Below, one piece after another: positions 10,301 through 19,896 of a stretch of DNA of 63,765 nt. Position 1 is the first letter of the stretch, and the number at the start of each line of letters is the position of its first letter. The DNA is from an uncultured Clostridia bacterium (lineage in GTDB: Bacteria > Bacillota > Clostridia > Oscillospirales > Ruminococcaceae): the NCBI GenBank assembly GCA_947631455.1, contig CANRLH010000008.1, forward strand, positions 1-63,765, read 5' to 3'. The notes under the pieces are model-generated. The model had not been told where the DNA came from, searched no databases, and was given only the letters and a program-made list of their open reading frames with translations. The position numbers were made by a program, and so were the translations under genes.

Positions 10301-10353
10301 AATGATTGATAAAATGCAACAACTTTTCCAAGGCGCTTTTCTTTATCAAGCAT
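7303..10353 (-). CDS. McrB-like AAA+ motor with central coiled coil
   Basis: A 1016-residue protein. I start it at the ATG 10351-10353 (MLDKEKRLGK), 9 bases after GAGG; an in-frame GTG five codons upstream is less likely. An N-terminal helical domain (1-150) is followed by a beta-rich region (about 180-390), a coiled coil (about 490-620, many EEL/KLK heptads), and an AAA+ domain. The AAA+ domain has Walker A GEPGTGKTS (about 710), a McrB-clade Walker B region with LDEANLSPIEYYWADF (about 796), and sensor 1 ATINTDQTTETLSPRLIDRA (about 845). It pairs with the nuclease gene downstream as in McrBC-like defence systems. The middle beta domain is the likely specificity part (inference). Confidence 0.8.
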   Translation of the reverse strand: MLDKEKRLGKVVAFYQSLPDELLNSIINALPVNRDIRRKITKLKSSKSKVEMLMSLELRETFADTAYNTIKSFISLKLESSSYEDIISSITDDNKSYITIFFFRWCYEDGADGSSNDDRYFDTFVDSEIFDCILNGKRIDKLQSIEGKNKCASIMDTKISTEEAEISSVDVNNFEENTMKLLGRIEKRNTFYNFFPQYEYKLAEDRFVEIPVDKLREDYPINGGINLAYNPYSGGAATFFDEITADLDEDQYVNNVYVIEIDNYDLEPNDNATYQVKIDLQRLVQQGKKLRDIIRYADECEIYKVVTSEVESISDKTFISGNINLIESNITDGEMVVLYYNDKYYGPFKALHRTYDDRFYINTLASENNYLVPFFSSIDVEVIELEKQAYYKDPTYTRFIQASLDKQQYEDTITDEILLEKITDDVSMELAKTKPEEFAHLCSNSPFFAKLPQAIISNRLDRLIEITNNVEKFNEKKHEVFESLLKLYQEAPSAVADKMITDSDVFKELQSKYSEERRKSEDADKTIQELKREQEELNKQIVELHKNSAGTASSEELSKLKLLNKSLREELEVMKAKSDSIEKLTEEQNELETTTRYLQKQTDEYERKLNTLKNEISNAIDAAGSAGMASLAFDPFISSEMIKKAASWDSKEEDKEYRGKLEKLDSITPSTLSDTALIDYIVNYVKARREYSRNDIINIYISIAQNFITIFSGEPGTGKTSMCNIVAETLGLLQYGEGINRFVSVSVERGWSSKRDLIGYYNPLTRKYDKSNGKIYDALRVLDVERGSSEYPFIIMLDEANLSPIEYYWADFMRLTDRSSLNDMYINIGAERELFVPETLKFIATINTDQTTETLSPRLIDRACIIKLPKVEPKYSSDIPSTSAEIITWKNFINAFSKTSEVNPITQKALKEIYKLFNDYEMNVSPRTQLGIKKYVMAAQEIMEDEPDTLAREKALDFAVVQKLLPKINGYYSIYERFFDSMKQLCKEYNLNMTEDAILKIIDAQERNMGYCQYLI

Positions 10354-10488
10354 ACAGGTTCGCCTCACTTTTTCAAAAACGAGATTTTTTAAATTGTAAC
10401 ATATTTCGCCATAAAAATCAATAGAATTTCAGCGAAATCTAACATAATCTCGGTTGTTTAAAATTATTAAATGGTTCGTAATTTGTGT

Positions 10489-10710
10489 TTATATATTTAT
10501 TGGGGTACCTATGAATTTAAGTATTTCGGAAATAGAAATCTGAGCATTTTTCAGATGTTCCTTAGTAATGTTCTTTTGTGCTGCCGTTGTACCTAATAAT
10601 GTTGATGTTAAAATAGGAGTACCAACAACTAAACCGGGGATTCCAAGCATTCCTATTATGTCGGAAGCTATTCCTGTATATTTAAGCATTACTTTTAAGA
10701 ATTCATACAT
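10489..10710 (-). CDS. 73-aa hydrophobic small protein upstream of McrBC-like pair
   Basis: The only usable start is the ATG at 10708-10710. A strong AGGAGG lies 23 bases upstream, too far for normal use, so the start or the frame may be damaged. GMLGIPGLVVGTPILTSTLLG in the middle is glycine-rich and hydrophobic, possibly one membrane segment; the C-terminus is polar. It lies 135 bases upstream of the AAA+ gene on the same strand, so it could be part of that operon. No family recognised. It could equally be an unrelated leftover. Confidence 0.4.
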   Translation of the reverse strand: MYEFLKVMLKYTGIASDIIGMLGIPGLVVGTPILTSTLLGTTAAQKNITKEHLKNAQISISEILKFIGTPINI

Positions 10711-10749
10711 GATTTGCTTTGAAACGGCATTGCCTCCTTTACGAAATGT

Positions 10750-10845
10750 CTAATCTGCTTCAAGTTTTCCCAATTTTGTCCAGCATCTTACAGTTTCAAA
10801 ATTAGTTTTTAGCATGTCGGCAATTTCTTTAAACAGTGTAAGTAT
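10750..10845 (-). pseudogene. Helix-turn-helix gene fragment
   Basis: Thirty-one codons after an in-frame stop read KEIADMLKTNFETVRCWTKLG, a MerR/excisionase-like helix-turn-helix (KEIAxxLxxxxxTVRxW). No start codon with a ribosome site precedes it, so it is probably the 3' piece of a small DNA-binding protein gene, such as an excisionase. It supports a mobile-element origin for this region. Confidence 0.45.
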
Positions 10846-11080
10846 TCACAAAATACAAAATAATGCAATAATGTGGTAAAAACAAGTATTTGGTAGTATT
10901 AAATCATAAAATGTAGTGTTGTGCATTTTTTGAAAATCTAATATTGTTATATTTGTACAAAAGGCTCTATGGAGATATGATCCATAAAGTCAGTTTTTAT
11001 TCATTCCCCGAAACATTACCTGATAACTTAGTCCCGTAAACTCCCTGAGAAAATCCATATCTGAAAAATTCTGCCCATAA

Positions 11081-11191
11081 TTATGCGTCCTTGCCTGTGT
11101 AGAGATATTTAGTTTTAAGCTGATCAAGATGCTCTGTGCAGAGCGCTTCACGATAATAGCCTTTTTCTTTCAAGTAATAAAGATTGTGCAT
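11081..11191 (-). CDS. 36-codon ORF, possible gene fragment
   Basis: The frame reads LSYRTNAALMHNLYYLKEKG and continues YYREALCTEHLDQLKTKYL after an upstream stop. Composition looks like real protein (Tyr, Leu and charged residues, no low complexity), but no ribosome binding site or recognised family is seen. I treat it as a small or broken gene of the accessory region. The remaining sequence between 10846 and 11263 is A/T-rich with nothing else I can support. Confidence 0.3.
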   Translation of the reverse strand: MHNLYYLKEKGYYREALCTEHLDQLKTKYLYTGKDA

Positions 11192-11263
11192 GAGAGCTGC
11201 GTTTGTACGGTACGACAGCTATCCGCATCTCCGTATTGTAATACTTTTGTGAAAATATTATTT

Positions 11264-12100
11264 CTATTCCCCGCAACTCTCCATTATCTCCTCTGCCACG
11301 GCTTTGATTTCCGCCTTAAACTTCTCACCTGTTTCATAAAGCTCGTCTGAGGGAAGACCGTTGCGTATCAGCCGCCGTTTCAGGCTGTTCATATATGCTT
11401 TTCGTTCCTCTTTCGCCTGACAAAACTCGTCATACTCCGCAGGATAGTGAGCATTTATCCCCGCCGCTCTCAGATACCCGTCATACCGCCTGACGAACGA
11501 ATAGTAGGTGCGCTTTATCTGCGAATATTCCTCAGTATGCTCCTTGTATATCGCTTCTTTCTGCTCTTTATGCGCATTTTGGCAGGACGCTTGGCGGCAG
11601 CAGACCTCATCTTCCGCTCCGAGAAACTGCTTCCCGCAAAAACCGCATTTTCGCGAGCTCAGACCGTTTCTGTGCACTATCTGTCCAAGCTCAAACAGCA
11701 AGGCTGCAAGACAGTTATCACACTTGCGAAATACGCTGAAGGTGTAGTCGTCGCAGAAAACGACCGTTTCGGAGGGCAGAACGGCAAAGGCGTTTGAATT
11801 TTGAAAGCTGTCAAAGTACGCCGCACTGCCTATTGCTTTCAGGTTATTGTCAAAAAATGTGTTGAATTTCTCGGAGATTTCCGCCTGTATCCTGCTTTTG
11901 TTCAGCGTGGCGAGCAAAACATCATTCGGAGCGGACAGCGCCTTGCGCTCAGCTTTGTAAAGCTCAGAAGCCGCCGTTATTATGCCGCGCAGAAAGATAT
12001 TTTCCCCGTTTTCGGCAGTAAATCCTTTTTTCTTAACCGAATTATAAATTATCTGTTGATATTTATGTAGATCATAACTAACAATATAGATCCTGAAAAT
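11264..12100 (-). pseudogene. 5'-truncated DUF6076-like zinc protein gene
   Basis: The frame is open from 12148 to 11264, but its first 15-20 codons run through the guaB terminator, and no ribosome site or sensible start exists before SVKKKGFTAENG. The recognisable part has a zinc-type motif, CGFCGKQF then CCRQASCQNAH, followed by a basic helical tail (YSQIKRTYYSFVRRYDGYL), as in DUF6076 proteins of Clostridia mobile DNA. I infer that the gene lost its 5' end when this DNA joined the core chromosome behind guaB. A start inside the frame making a shorter protein is possible. Confidence 0.5.
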
Positions 12101-12103
12101 AAT

Positions 12104-12133
12104 AAAAGCAACCGAGATCACTCTCAGTTGCTT
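12104..12133 (-). terminator. guaB intrinsic terminator
   Basis: Read on the minus strand, AAAGCAACTGAGA pairs with TCTCGGTTGCTTT over 13 positions with one wobble and a 4-base loop, followed by a T-rich tract. It lies 75 bases past the guaB stop and marks the apparent junction of core and accessory DNA. Confidence 0.75.
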
Positions 12134-12206
12134 TCTATGATTTTTCATTTTAACTTTTATTTTAACGGTTGACCATTTTTCTGACCTTCAGGCAATTTAT
12201 GCTAAA

Positions 12207-13736
<1,530 letters not shown>

Positions 13737-13738
13737 TT

Positions 13739-13767
13739 AGTATACATCATTTTATTTTAATTGTCAA
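13739..13767 (-). promoter_or_regulatory. guaB sigma-A promoter
   Basis: On the minus strand TTGACA (13762-13767), a 17-base spacer and TATACT (13739-13744) match the vegetative consensus, with a TG before the -10. Confidence 0.8.
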
Positions 13768-13799
13768 CAGATAAGTTGCAATAAAATTCCGAATAGAAA

Positions 13800-13827
13800 A
13801 CGCCGAAACATTTTTGTGTTTCGACGT
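13800..13827 (-). terminator. rnf operon terminator
   Basis: On the minus strand ACGTCGAAACA pairs with TGTTTCGGCGT (one G-U) around a 6-base loop, followed by TTTTCTATT. It lies 26 bases beyond the rnfB stop and just upstream of the guaB promoter. Confidence 0.8.
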
Positions 13828-13852
13828 GAATTTTTAGATTTTAAATTCTGCA

Positions 13853-14677
13853 TTATGCTTGAGCCAGGTCTTTCGCTGCGCCCATTTCATGGCACAAATC
13901 TCTTATGACGCCCATTTTGCAGGCGTCCTTGCATTTTCCGCAGTTTATACACTTTGAATAGTCGATCCTTGCGAAATTATTTTCGACCTTAATTGCGCCG
14001 ATCTCGCAAGCTTTTTCACACATTTTGCATCCGATACATCCGTTTTTGCAGACGGACCGAGTTATTTTACCTATGTCTGTTGACGAGCATTTTACCTCGT
14101 ACCGAAGCTCTGCTGGGCGTATTTCTATAATATTTTTAGGACACACATTCGCGCATTTTCCGCAGCCTATACACAGGCTTTTGTTTATCACAGATACGCC
14201 GTTTACTATGCTTACAGCATGGTTGTCACAGACGTCAACACAGTCGCCGTATCCCAGGCAGCCGTTTGTGCACATTTTACTTCCTTGATAAAATTGAGAA
14301 GCGGCCAGACAGGACTGCATTCCGTCATATTCAAACCGCCTTTTTGCGCTGTCGCGCCCGCCGGAGCATTTTACAAAGGCGACGTGCCTGCTTTTTGCGG
14401 TAACCTCAATGCCCAGTATTTCTCCTATTGCCCTTGCAGCGTTCTCGCCACCGGGACGGCACAGATTAGGCTCTTCGCCGTTTTTCACTATGGCCTCCGC
14501 GTAAGCATTGCAGCCCGTAAAGCCGCAGGCGCCGCAGTTTATCTGAGGAAGGGCGTTTTCTATCTTTTCAAGACGCTCATCTGTTTTAACGTAAAAAACC
14601 TTCGCGGCAACGGTAAGCAGAATACCTGCGGCAAGTCCGAGAGACGCAAATAATATTATCGGTAACAGATACTCCAT
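13853..14677 (-). CDS. rnfB: Rnf complex iron-sulfur subunit B
   Basis: RnfB passes electrons from reduced ferredoxin into the membrane Rnf complex. An N-terminal membrane helix (residues 3-28) is followed by a CGACGFTGC cluster motif near residue 48. Several ferredoxin-type motifs follow: CTNGCLGYGDC, CIGCGKCANVCP, CIGCKMCEKAC and CINCGKCKDAC. The many clusters are typical of clostridial RnfB. The gene ends the apbE-rnfCDGEAB operon. 274 aa. Confidence 0.95.
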   Translation of the reverse strand: MEYLLPIILFASLGLAAGILLTVAAKVFYVKTDERLEKIENALPQINCGACGFTGCNAYAEAIVKNGEEPNLCRPGGENAARAIGEILGIEVTAKSRHVAFVKCSGGRDSAKRRFEYDGMQSCLAASQFYQGSKMCTNGCLGYGDCVDVCDNHAVSIVNGVSVINKSLCIGCGKCANVCPKNIIEIRPAELRYEVKCSSTDIGKITRSVCKNGCIGCKMCEKACEIGAIKVENNFARIDYSKCINCGKCKDACKMGVIRDLCHEMGAAKDLAQA

Positions 14678-14716
14678 TTTATCTACTCCAATCCAAAAGA
14701 AAAATCAAGAATATTT

Positions 14717-15301
14717 TTACTGTGCAAACAGCCCGCCAAAGCCCATGAAGCTAAGGGAAACAATGCTTGCCGCTACAAGTGTTGCCGGAACTCCTTTGAA
14801 CATTGCCGGAACGCTGTCAGAGGAATCTATCTTTTGTCTTACTCCTGAAAACAGCAAAAGCGCAACGGTAAAGCCCACTCCCGTTCCGAGAGCGTTTACC
14901 ATGGCTTCTAAAAAGCTGTAGCCTTCGTCGATATTCGTTATGGTAACGCCAAGCACAGCGCAGTTTGTTGTTATGAGAGGAAGGTACACGCCAAGCGCTT
15001 TATAAAGCGGCGGCATTATCTTTTTTAAAATTATCTCCACAAGCTGTACGAACAGAGCTATCAATAGGATAAAAGCCACGGTTTTAAGATACTCAACGTC
15101 AAGAAAATCCAAAAGCCTGTAAACCGGATATGTAACAGCAGTGGCGCACAGCATTACGAATATTACCGCCGCTCCCATTCCAAGGCAATTCTTTAAAACC
15201 TTAGAAACTCCAAGAAAAGGGCATATTCCCATAAACTGCGACAATACAATATTGTTTACTAAAATTGCCGATAGCATTATGATCAATAAATTGACAGCCA
15301 T
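14717..15301 (-). CDS. rnfA: Rnf complex membrane subunit A
   Basis: A 194-residue protein with six predicted membrane helices and the conserved NNIVLSQFMGICPFLGVSK segment near the N-terminus. RnfA and RnfE form the symmetric core that holds a [2Fe-2S] cluster within the membrane. The ATG directly follows the rnfE stop (TAAATG), so translation is coupled. Confidence 0.96.
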   Translation of the reverse strand: MAVNLLIIMLSAILVNNIVLSQFMGICPFLGVSKVLKNCLGMGAAVIFVMLCATAVTYPVYRLLDFLDVEYLKTVAFILLIALFVQLVEIILKKIMPPLYKALGVYLPLITTNCAVLGVTITNIDEGYSFLEAMVNALGTGVGFTVALLLFSGVRQKIDSSDSVPAMFKGVPATLVAASIVSLSFMGFGGLFAQ

Positions 15302-15964
15302 TTATATCCCTCCGTTTCTTAGCTTTTCGCACGATGACATGTTCGGACAGCCCTTACAGCCGATCTCCTTGGGAGGTTTTTTGTGCCTCAGTTTGTTTAT
15401 GACCGCTATTATAATGCCAAGGGTGAAGAATCCTCCCGCAGGGAGAATAAACACTGTCATTGGCGATTCGTTTATAAGCGGAAGAGAAAAACCAAATACC
15501 GTTCCGCTGCCTAAAATTTCTCTTACCGTACCCATTAAGGTCAGAGAAAGAGTAAATCCCAGACCCATTCCAAGACCGTCTAAAATTGACGGAACGACTT
15601 TGTTTTTGCTGGCAAAAACCTCTGCTCTGCCCAGGATTATGCAGTTTACGGTGATAAGAGACAGGAATATTCCCAGACTGTCATACAGAGCCGGAACATA
15701 TCCTTTCAGCAGAAACTCTATAAGCGTTACGAATCCTGCGATAATTACTATGTAACATGGAAGCCTTACCGCATCGGGTATTATCTTTTTGAGAAGTGAT
15801 ATTACTATGTTGGAGCCTACCAGCACAAATGTGGTGGCAAGTCCCATTCCTATTCCGTTTGAAGCTTGCGTAGTCACCGCAAGCGTGGGGCACATTCCTA
15901 AAAGAGTAACAAGCGTCGGGTTTTCTTTTATAAAGCCTTTGGTAAATTCCTTTAAATTACTCAT
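15302..15964 (-). CDS. rnfE: Rnf complex membrane subunit E
   Basis: RnfE is the partner of RnfA. I start it at the ATG 15962-15964 (MSNLKEFTKGFIKENP), 6 bases after AAGGAGAT; the longer frame upstream overlaps rnfG and is not needed. It contains NPTLVTLLGMCPTLAVTT and multiple membrane helices. It overlaps the end of rnfG by 8 bases. The C-terminal tail has cysteines (GCKGCPNMSSC), as in other clostridial RnfE proteins. 220 aa. Confidence 0.95.
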   Translation of the reverse strand: MSNLKEFTKGFIKENPTLVTLLGMCPTLAVTTQASNGIGMGLATTFVLVGSNIVISLLKKIIPDAVRLPCYIVIIAGFVTLIEFLLKGYVPALYDSLGIFLSLITVNCIILGRAEVFASKNKVVPSILDGLGMGLGFTLSLTLMGTVREILGSGTVFGFSLPLINESPMTVFILPAGGFFTLGIIIAVINKLRHKKPPKEIGCKGCPNMSSCEKLRNGGI

Positions 15965-16472
15965 GCCGTATCTCCTTATCTGCCTGCAAAGCAAGCTTTA
16001 CAGCGGTTTTTAAGCCCTTTGACGAAAACGTTGCACCCGTTACTGCATCGGCACTGTCTGCTTCGGGCTCGTTTTTTACTCCGATATACGTTTTCAGGTA
16101 GTCCTCATTGTTTACCTTGGTTCCAAGTCCCGGAGTCTCCGAACAGGAAATAAACGATACTCCCTCGACAGCCCCGTCCTTTATTCCGACCAAAACGTGT
16201 ATTCCGTCAGAATTATAGCCGTCGGTGGTTATTTCATATACGTTAAGACCACCTTCGCCCTCTATTACAGTGTCTATACCGTCAAAGGTCTTATCTGTTT
16301 CGGTATATTTACCTTCTCCGAACGCAGAGGTAAGAGTATCGTTGAGGGTCTGCTTGTTTATCTTTTCCACCCTTTGTTTCGTGGCGTCGTTTACAAATAT
16401 CAGAGCGCACGAAATGATTATACATATTACAGTCAGAACGATTGGCGGCATTAAAGTATTTTTTATACTCAT
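15957..16472 (-). CDS. rnfG: Rnf complex FMN subunit G
   Basis: RnfG carries a covalent FMN on the outer face of the membrane. It has one N-terminal membrane helix (about 8-28) and the flavinylation motif TGATFSS near residue 147, where ApbE attaches FMN to the Thr. Its ATG overlaps the rnfD stop (ATGA). 171 aa, somewhat short but complete for clostridial RnfG. Confidence 0.95.
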   Translation of the reverse strand: MSIKNTLMPPIVLTVICIIISCALIFVNDATKQRVEKINKQTLNDTLTSAFGEGKYTETDKTFDGIDTVIEGEGGLNVYEITTDGYNSDGIHVLVGIKDGAVEGVSFISCSETPGLGTKVNNEDYLKTYIGVKNEPEADSADAVTGATFSSKGLKTAVKLALQADKEIRHE

Positions 16473-17407
16473 TTATCGTCACCCGCTTTCCTTGACCTCT
16501 TAACCGCACCGAGAGGTCGGGTTTTTGTCGCCATATCAATAAACGGAGTAAGAATGTTCATAAACAGTATGGCAAATGAAACACCTTCCGCCATTGAGCA
16601 ATAAAACCTTATAACGCAGGTGATTATTCCACAGCCGATTCCGAAAATAAACTTTCCCCAGCCGGTCACGGGGGTAGTTACATAGTCGGTGGCCATAAAT
16701 ATCGCTCCGAGCATGACGCCGCCAGAGAGTATCTGGTAAAGCGCGTCCTCTCCGACAAGAAAAGAAAACAGCGCAACCGTTCCGATAAAGCATACGGGAG
16801 TGACAGGAGAAATTATTCTCATCGCAACAAGATAAATTCCTCCGACAATAAGCGCAAGAGCACATACCTCTCCAATCGTGCCGCCGCAGTTACCCAAAAA
16901 CAGGTCAAGATATCCTGCGTCTTTCGTAACAAGCGGAGTAGCGCCCGTTACGATCTCACTGCTTTTGTAGTAAAACGGCTTGACCCATGTGGTCATAGCG
17001 CTCGTGAAGGAAAGCATAAGAACTATTCTTCCTACAATAGCGGGGTTTGCAAAGTTTTTTCCAAGTCCGCCGAAAAGCTCCTTTACCACTGCTATTGCAA
17101 TAAACGAGCCTATGGCCGCCATCCAGAACGGCAGCGTTGCAGGAAGGTTAAGAGCAAGTAAAATTCCCGTGACTACCGCCGAAAGATCATTTATGGTGGT
17201 CGGCTTTTTCCTGAGCATACAGCAGAGCGCTTCCCAAACAACGGAGGTCGCCGTTGTGATAAGAATAAGCAAAAGCGCCCTTGTTCCGAAAATCACCGTC
17301 GCCGCAATAATGCTTGGAACAAGCGCTATAATGACGTGAAGCATTACCTTCTGCGTTGTTTTTGTACTTACTCTGTGCGGCGAGGAGTATACATTTAAAT
17401 TTTCCAT
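16469..17407 (-). CDS. rnfD: Rnf complex membrane subunit D
   Basis: RnfD is a multi-helix membrane subunit with a covalent FMN. The motif VTGATPLVT near residue 158 contains the Thr modified by ApbE, and SPVTPVCFIGT plus TDYVTTPVT are conserved family segments. It follows rnfC by 17 bases with an AAGGAG-type site. 312 aa. Confidence 0.96.
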   Translation of the reverse strand: MENLNVYSSPHRVSTKTTQKVMLHVIIALVPSIIAATVIFGTRALLLILITTATSVVWEALCCMLRKKPTTINDLSAVVTGILLALNLPATLPFWMAAIGSFIAIAVVKELFGGLGKNFANPAIVGRIVLMLSFTSAMTTWVKPFYYKSSEIVTGATPLVTKDAGYLDLFLGNCGGTIGEVCALALIVGGIYLVAMRIISPVTPVCFIGTVALFSFLVGEDALYQILSGGVMLGAIFMATDYVTTPVTGWGKFIFGIGCGIITCVIRFYCSMAEGVSFAILFMNILTPFIDMATKTRPLGAVKRSRKAGDDK

Positions 17408-17424
17408 CAGTTCAACTCCTTATG

Positions 17425-18705
17425 TCAGCGAGGCATCAAAAGACGCTTAGCAAGCTGGTTGGTTTCTGCCAGCTTTCTCTTTGCAGGGCACACATATGTG
17501 CAGCTTCCGCAGTTCATACAAAGATTTACCTTAAGCGCCCTTAAAGCGTCGATATCGTTTTTCTTATACGCCGCTTCAATTTCGCACGGCATAAGCTTAA
17601 GCGGACAGGCTCTTATACAGCTTGCACATCTTATACATTCGGTCTGCGAAGCTATTTTCTGCTCTGTAAAGGCAAGCACAGCGTTATTGGTTTTAGTTAT
17701 AGGGGAAAAGCTGTCAAACGCGCAAAGGCCCATCATCATTCCTCCGAATATGATACGCTTTGTTTTTTCCGTATCGACCTTGCAGTAGGAAAGCAGATCA
17801 TCGGCGATAGTGCCTATCGGAACAATGAGGTTTTTTGGCTCTCTGACTGTTTCTCCGTCGACAGTTATGCGTTTGCTAATAAGAGGAATGCCCGTCTTGA
17901 AATATCCGTCTAAAAACGCAACAGACGATACGTTCATAACTACCACGCCCACGTGAGAAGGAAGTTCGCCTTCTTTTACTATTCTCTTTACGGTGTTATA
18001 GATTATTACCTTTTCAGCACCCTGCGGGTATGAGGATTTAAGCGTCTGAACTCTGATATCGGTGCAGCCCGAAAGCTTGCCTGACAAAAGCTTTATTGCT
18101 TCGGGTTTGTTGTTTTCAATAGCAATTACCGCGTTTTTTATACCCAGAGCGTCCTTTACAAGGCGTATTCCGCCTATAACGCCGTCGGGGTTTTCGATCA
18201 TCTCACGGTAGTCGCTGGTTATGTACGGCTCACACTCTGCGGCGTTTATTATCAGAGTGTCAACGGGCGTTTCATCCGGGTCGTAATTAAGTTTTATATG
18301 TGTAGGAAAGCCTGCTCCGCCAAGACCGACAAGGCCGCTTTCTCTCACAGCCTTTATAAAATCCGATTTGGTTTTTACCACAGGCTTTTTTATATCGGGA
18401 GAAAGGCTGAACTTGCCGTCAGATTCTATATCAATACAGCTTATTACCGAGCCGTTTGACAACAAAAGCTGGCTGAAGCCCGTGACCCTTCCGGACACCG
18501 ATGAGTGAACCGGGCATGAAAAACCCGCTTCGCTTTCGCCTATTTTCTGACCGACTTTTACCTCATCCCCCTCAGAGACAAGCGGCGCAAGTGATGCACC
18601 CATTCCCTGACTCAGCGGAATTTTTACCGTTTTCGGAAAGAATTTTTCACCCCGGCAGTTTTCGGTGTTCTTAGAATGCTTTATAAATATTTTATTCAGT
18701 CCCAA
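17425..18705 (-). CDS. rnfC: Rnf complex NADH-binding subunit C
   Basis: RnfC is the peripheral subunit that reduces NAD+. It has an N-terminal sandwich domain, a glycine-rich flavin/NAD site (GLVGLGGAGFPTHIKL, near 130-145), and two ferredoxin motifs near the C-terminus (CIRCASCIRACP and CMNCGSCTYVCP). The start is a TTG at 18703-18705, with GAGGAG overlapping the apbE stop, so the two genes are coupled. 426 aa. Confidence 0.96.
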   Translation of the reverse strand: MGLNKIFIKHSKNTENCRGEKFFPKTVKIPLSQGMGASLAPLVSEGDEVKVGQKIGESEAGFSCPVHSSVSGRVTGFSQLLLSNGSVISCIDIESDGKFSLSPDIKKPVVKTKSDFIKAVRESGLVGLGGAGFPTHIKLNYDPDETPVDTLIINAAECEPYITSDYREMIENPDGVIGGIRLVKDALGIKNAVIAIENNKPEAIKLLSGKLSGCTDIRVQTLKSSYPQGAEKVIIYNTVKRIVKEGELPSHVGVVVMNVSSVAFLDGYFKTGIPLISKRITVDGETVREPKNLIVPIGTIADDLLSYCKVDTEKTKRIIFGGMMMGLCAFDSFSPITKTNNAVLAFTEQKIASQTECIRCASCIRACPLKLMPCEIEAAYKKNDIDALRALKVNLCMNCGSCTYVCPAKRKLAETNQLAKRLLMPR

Positions 18706-18718
18706 AAATACACACTCC

Positions 18719-19726
18719 TCAAATTATCGTTATATTATCACTTTCTATGTTTGTGTAAAAGTTGTCTTTTAGCCCTTGAGAAATTAAAATTTCTTTATCT
18801 TCACACACGGCGATAACTTCTATTCCGTCTTTTCTAAGGCTATCCATGTGCTTTAAAAGCTCATCTTTGCCCATAATATAGATTGCAGTGGATAAAAAGT
18901 CGCTTAAAATACCGCTGTTGCAAATAACGGTAACGCTTGCAAAATCGCTTTTTACAGGATATCCCGTTTTCGGGTCCAGGATATGAGCGTATTTTTTGCC
19001 GTCATGCTCAACAAATCTTTCGTACCCGCCGCTTGTGGATATAAATGTGTCAGAAATCTCAAGCCGCCCTATCTTTTCATCACTTTCAAAAGGGCTTTGT
19101 ATGTCGACCGTAAAAGTTCGGTCCTTTCCGTAAACAAGTACTGACGAACCAAAGTCCGCTACGGCGCCCTTAGGTTTAAATGATGAGAAAAGCTCTCTTA
19201 CCTTGTCAAGAGCATATCCCTTAGCAACCGCGCCAAGCTCGATTTCAGTGTTGCCCGACAGCAAAACCTCTTTATCATTAAGTGTGACGTTTTGCACGCC
19301 TACTCCCGACATCGCAGAGTTGATCTGATCGTCGTCGGGAACAGTCTTCCCGCCGTCTGAAATGTTCCAGAGATAAATAAGACTGCCCACGGTGATATCC
19401 GTATAACCATACCTTTTATAAAACTCAATTGATTTTTCAATTATCTCAAAAAGCGGTTTGTCAGAAGAGTGGCGACTTGAGTTAAGTTCAGCAAGAGCCG
19501 AGTTTTCATCAAAACCGTTTAGCTTCTTATCAAGCGAATCAACTGTATCGCGAAGGCTTGGCAGAAGATCGTCGGGTGCATCGTATAGAGTAACTGTTCC
19601 GGCTGTGTCAAAGGCGAAAAAGTTGTATGCAGTTTTTTCTTCGCCCCAAAATTCAGACAAAGCAAATACCGAAATTATTACCAAAGCCGCAGCCGACAGT
19701 AAAAGTATCAGCTTTTTGCGTTTCAA
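18719..19726 (-). CDS. apbE: FAD:protein FMN transferase, membrane anchored
   Basis: ApbE transfers FMN from FAD to a Thr of RnfD and RnfG outside the cytoplasmic membrane. The N-terminus (8-24) is a membrane helix with no lipobox Cys, so it is anchored rather than lipidated. Conserved parts include AFDTAGTVTLYD, IELGAVAKGYALDKV, GAVADFGSSVLVYG and AHILDPKTGYPV. It starts at TTG behind AGGAGG and heads the rnf operon, which explains its substrates. 335 aa. Confidence 0.93.
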   Translation of the reverse strand: MKRKKLILLLSAAALVIISVFALSEFWGEEKTAYNFFAFDTAGTVTLYDAPDDLLPSLRDTVDSLDKKLNGFDENSALAELNSSRHSSDKPLFEIIEKSIEFYKRYGYTDITVGSLIYLWNISDGGKTVPDDDQINSAMSGVGVQNVTLNDKEVLLSGNTEIELGAVAKGYALDKVRELFSSFKPKGAVADFGSSVLVYGKDRTFTVDIQSPFESDEKIGRLEISDTFISTSGGYERFVEHDGKKYAHILDPKTGYPVKSDFASVTVICNSGILSDFLSTAIYIMGKDELLKHMDSLRKDGIEVIAVCEDKEILISQGLKDNFYTNIESDNITII

Positions 19727-19896
19727 AAAAACCTCCTGTAAAAACAGTTGTAATTTTTATGTAATAATGTTAAAATGTAATGAGAAACAAGAAAAACTGT
19801 TTGATTTAATCAAAGTGTTGTTACATACATATATTATTATAATACAATTATGACAAAATGTAAAGAATTTTTTAATATCAGAAAGGCTGTAAAAAT

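Noticed and set aside
12100-12148. Start of the DUF6076-like gene at 12148
   Set aside because: These codons lie across the guaB terminator hairpin and show no family similarity or ribosome site.
15157-15994. Plus-strand frames opposite the rnf genes
   Set aside because: They are shadows of the conserved minus-strand rnf operon, without ribosome sites or family motifs.
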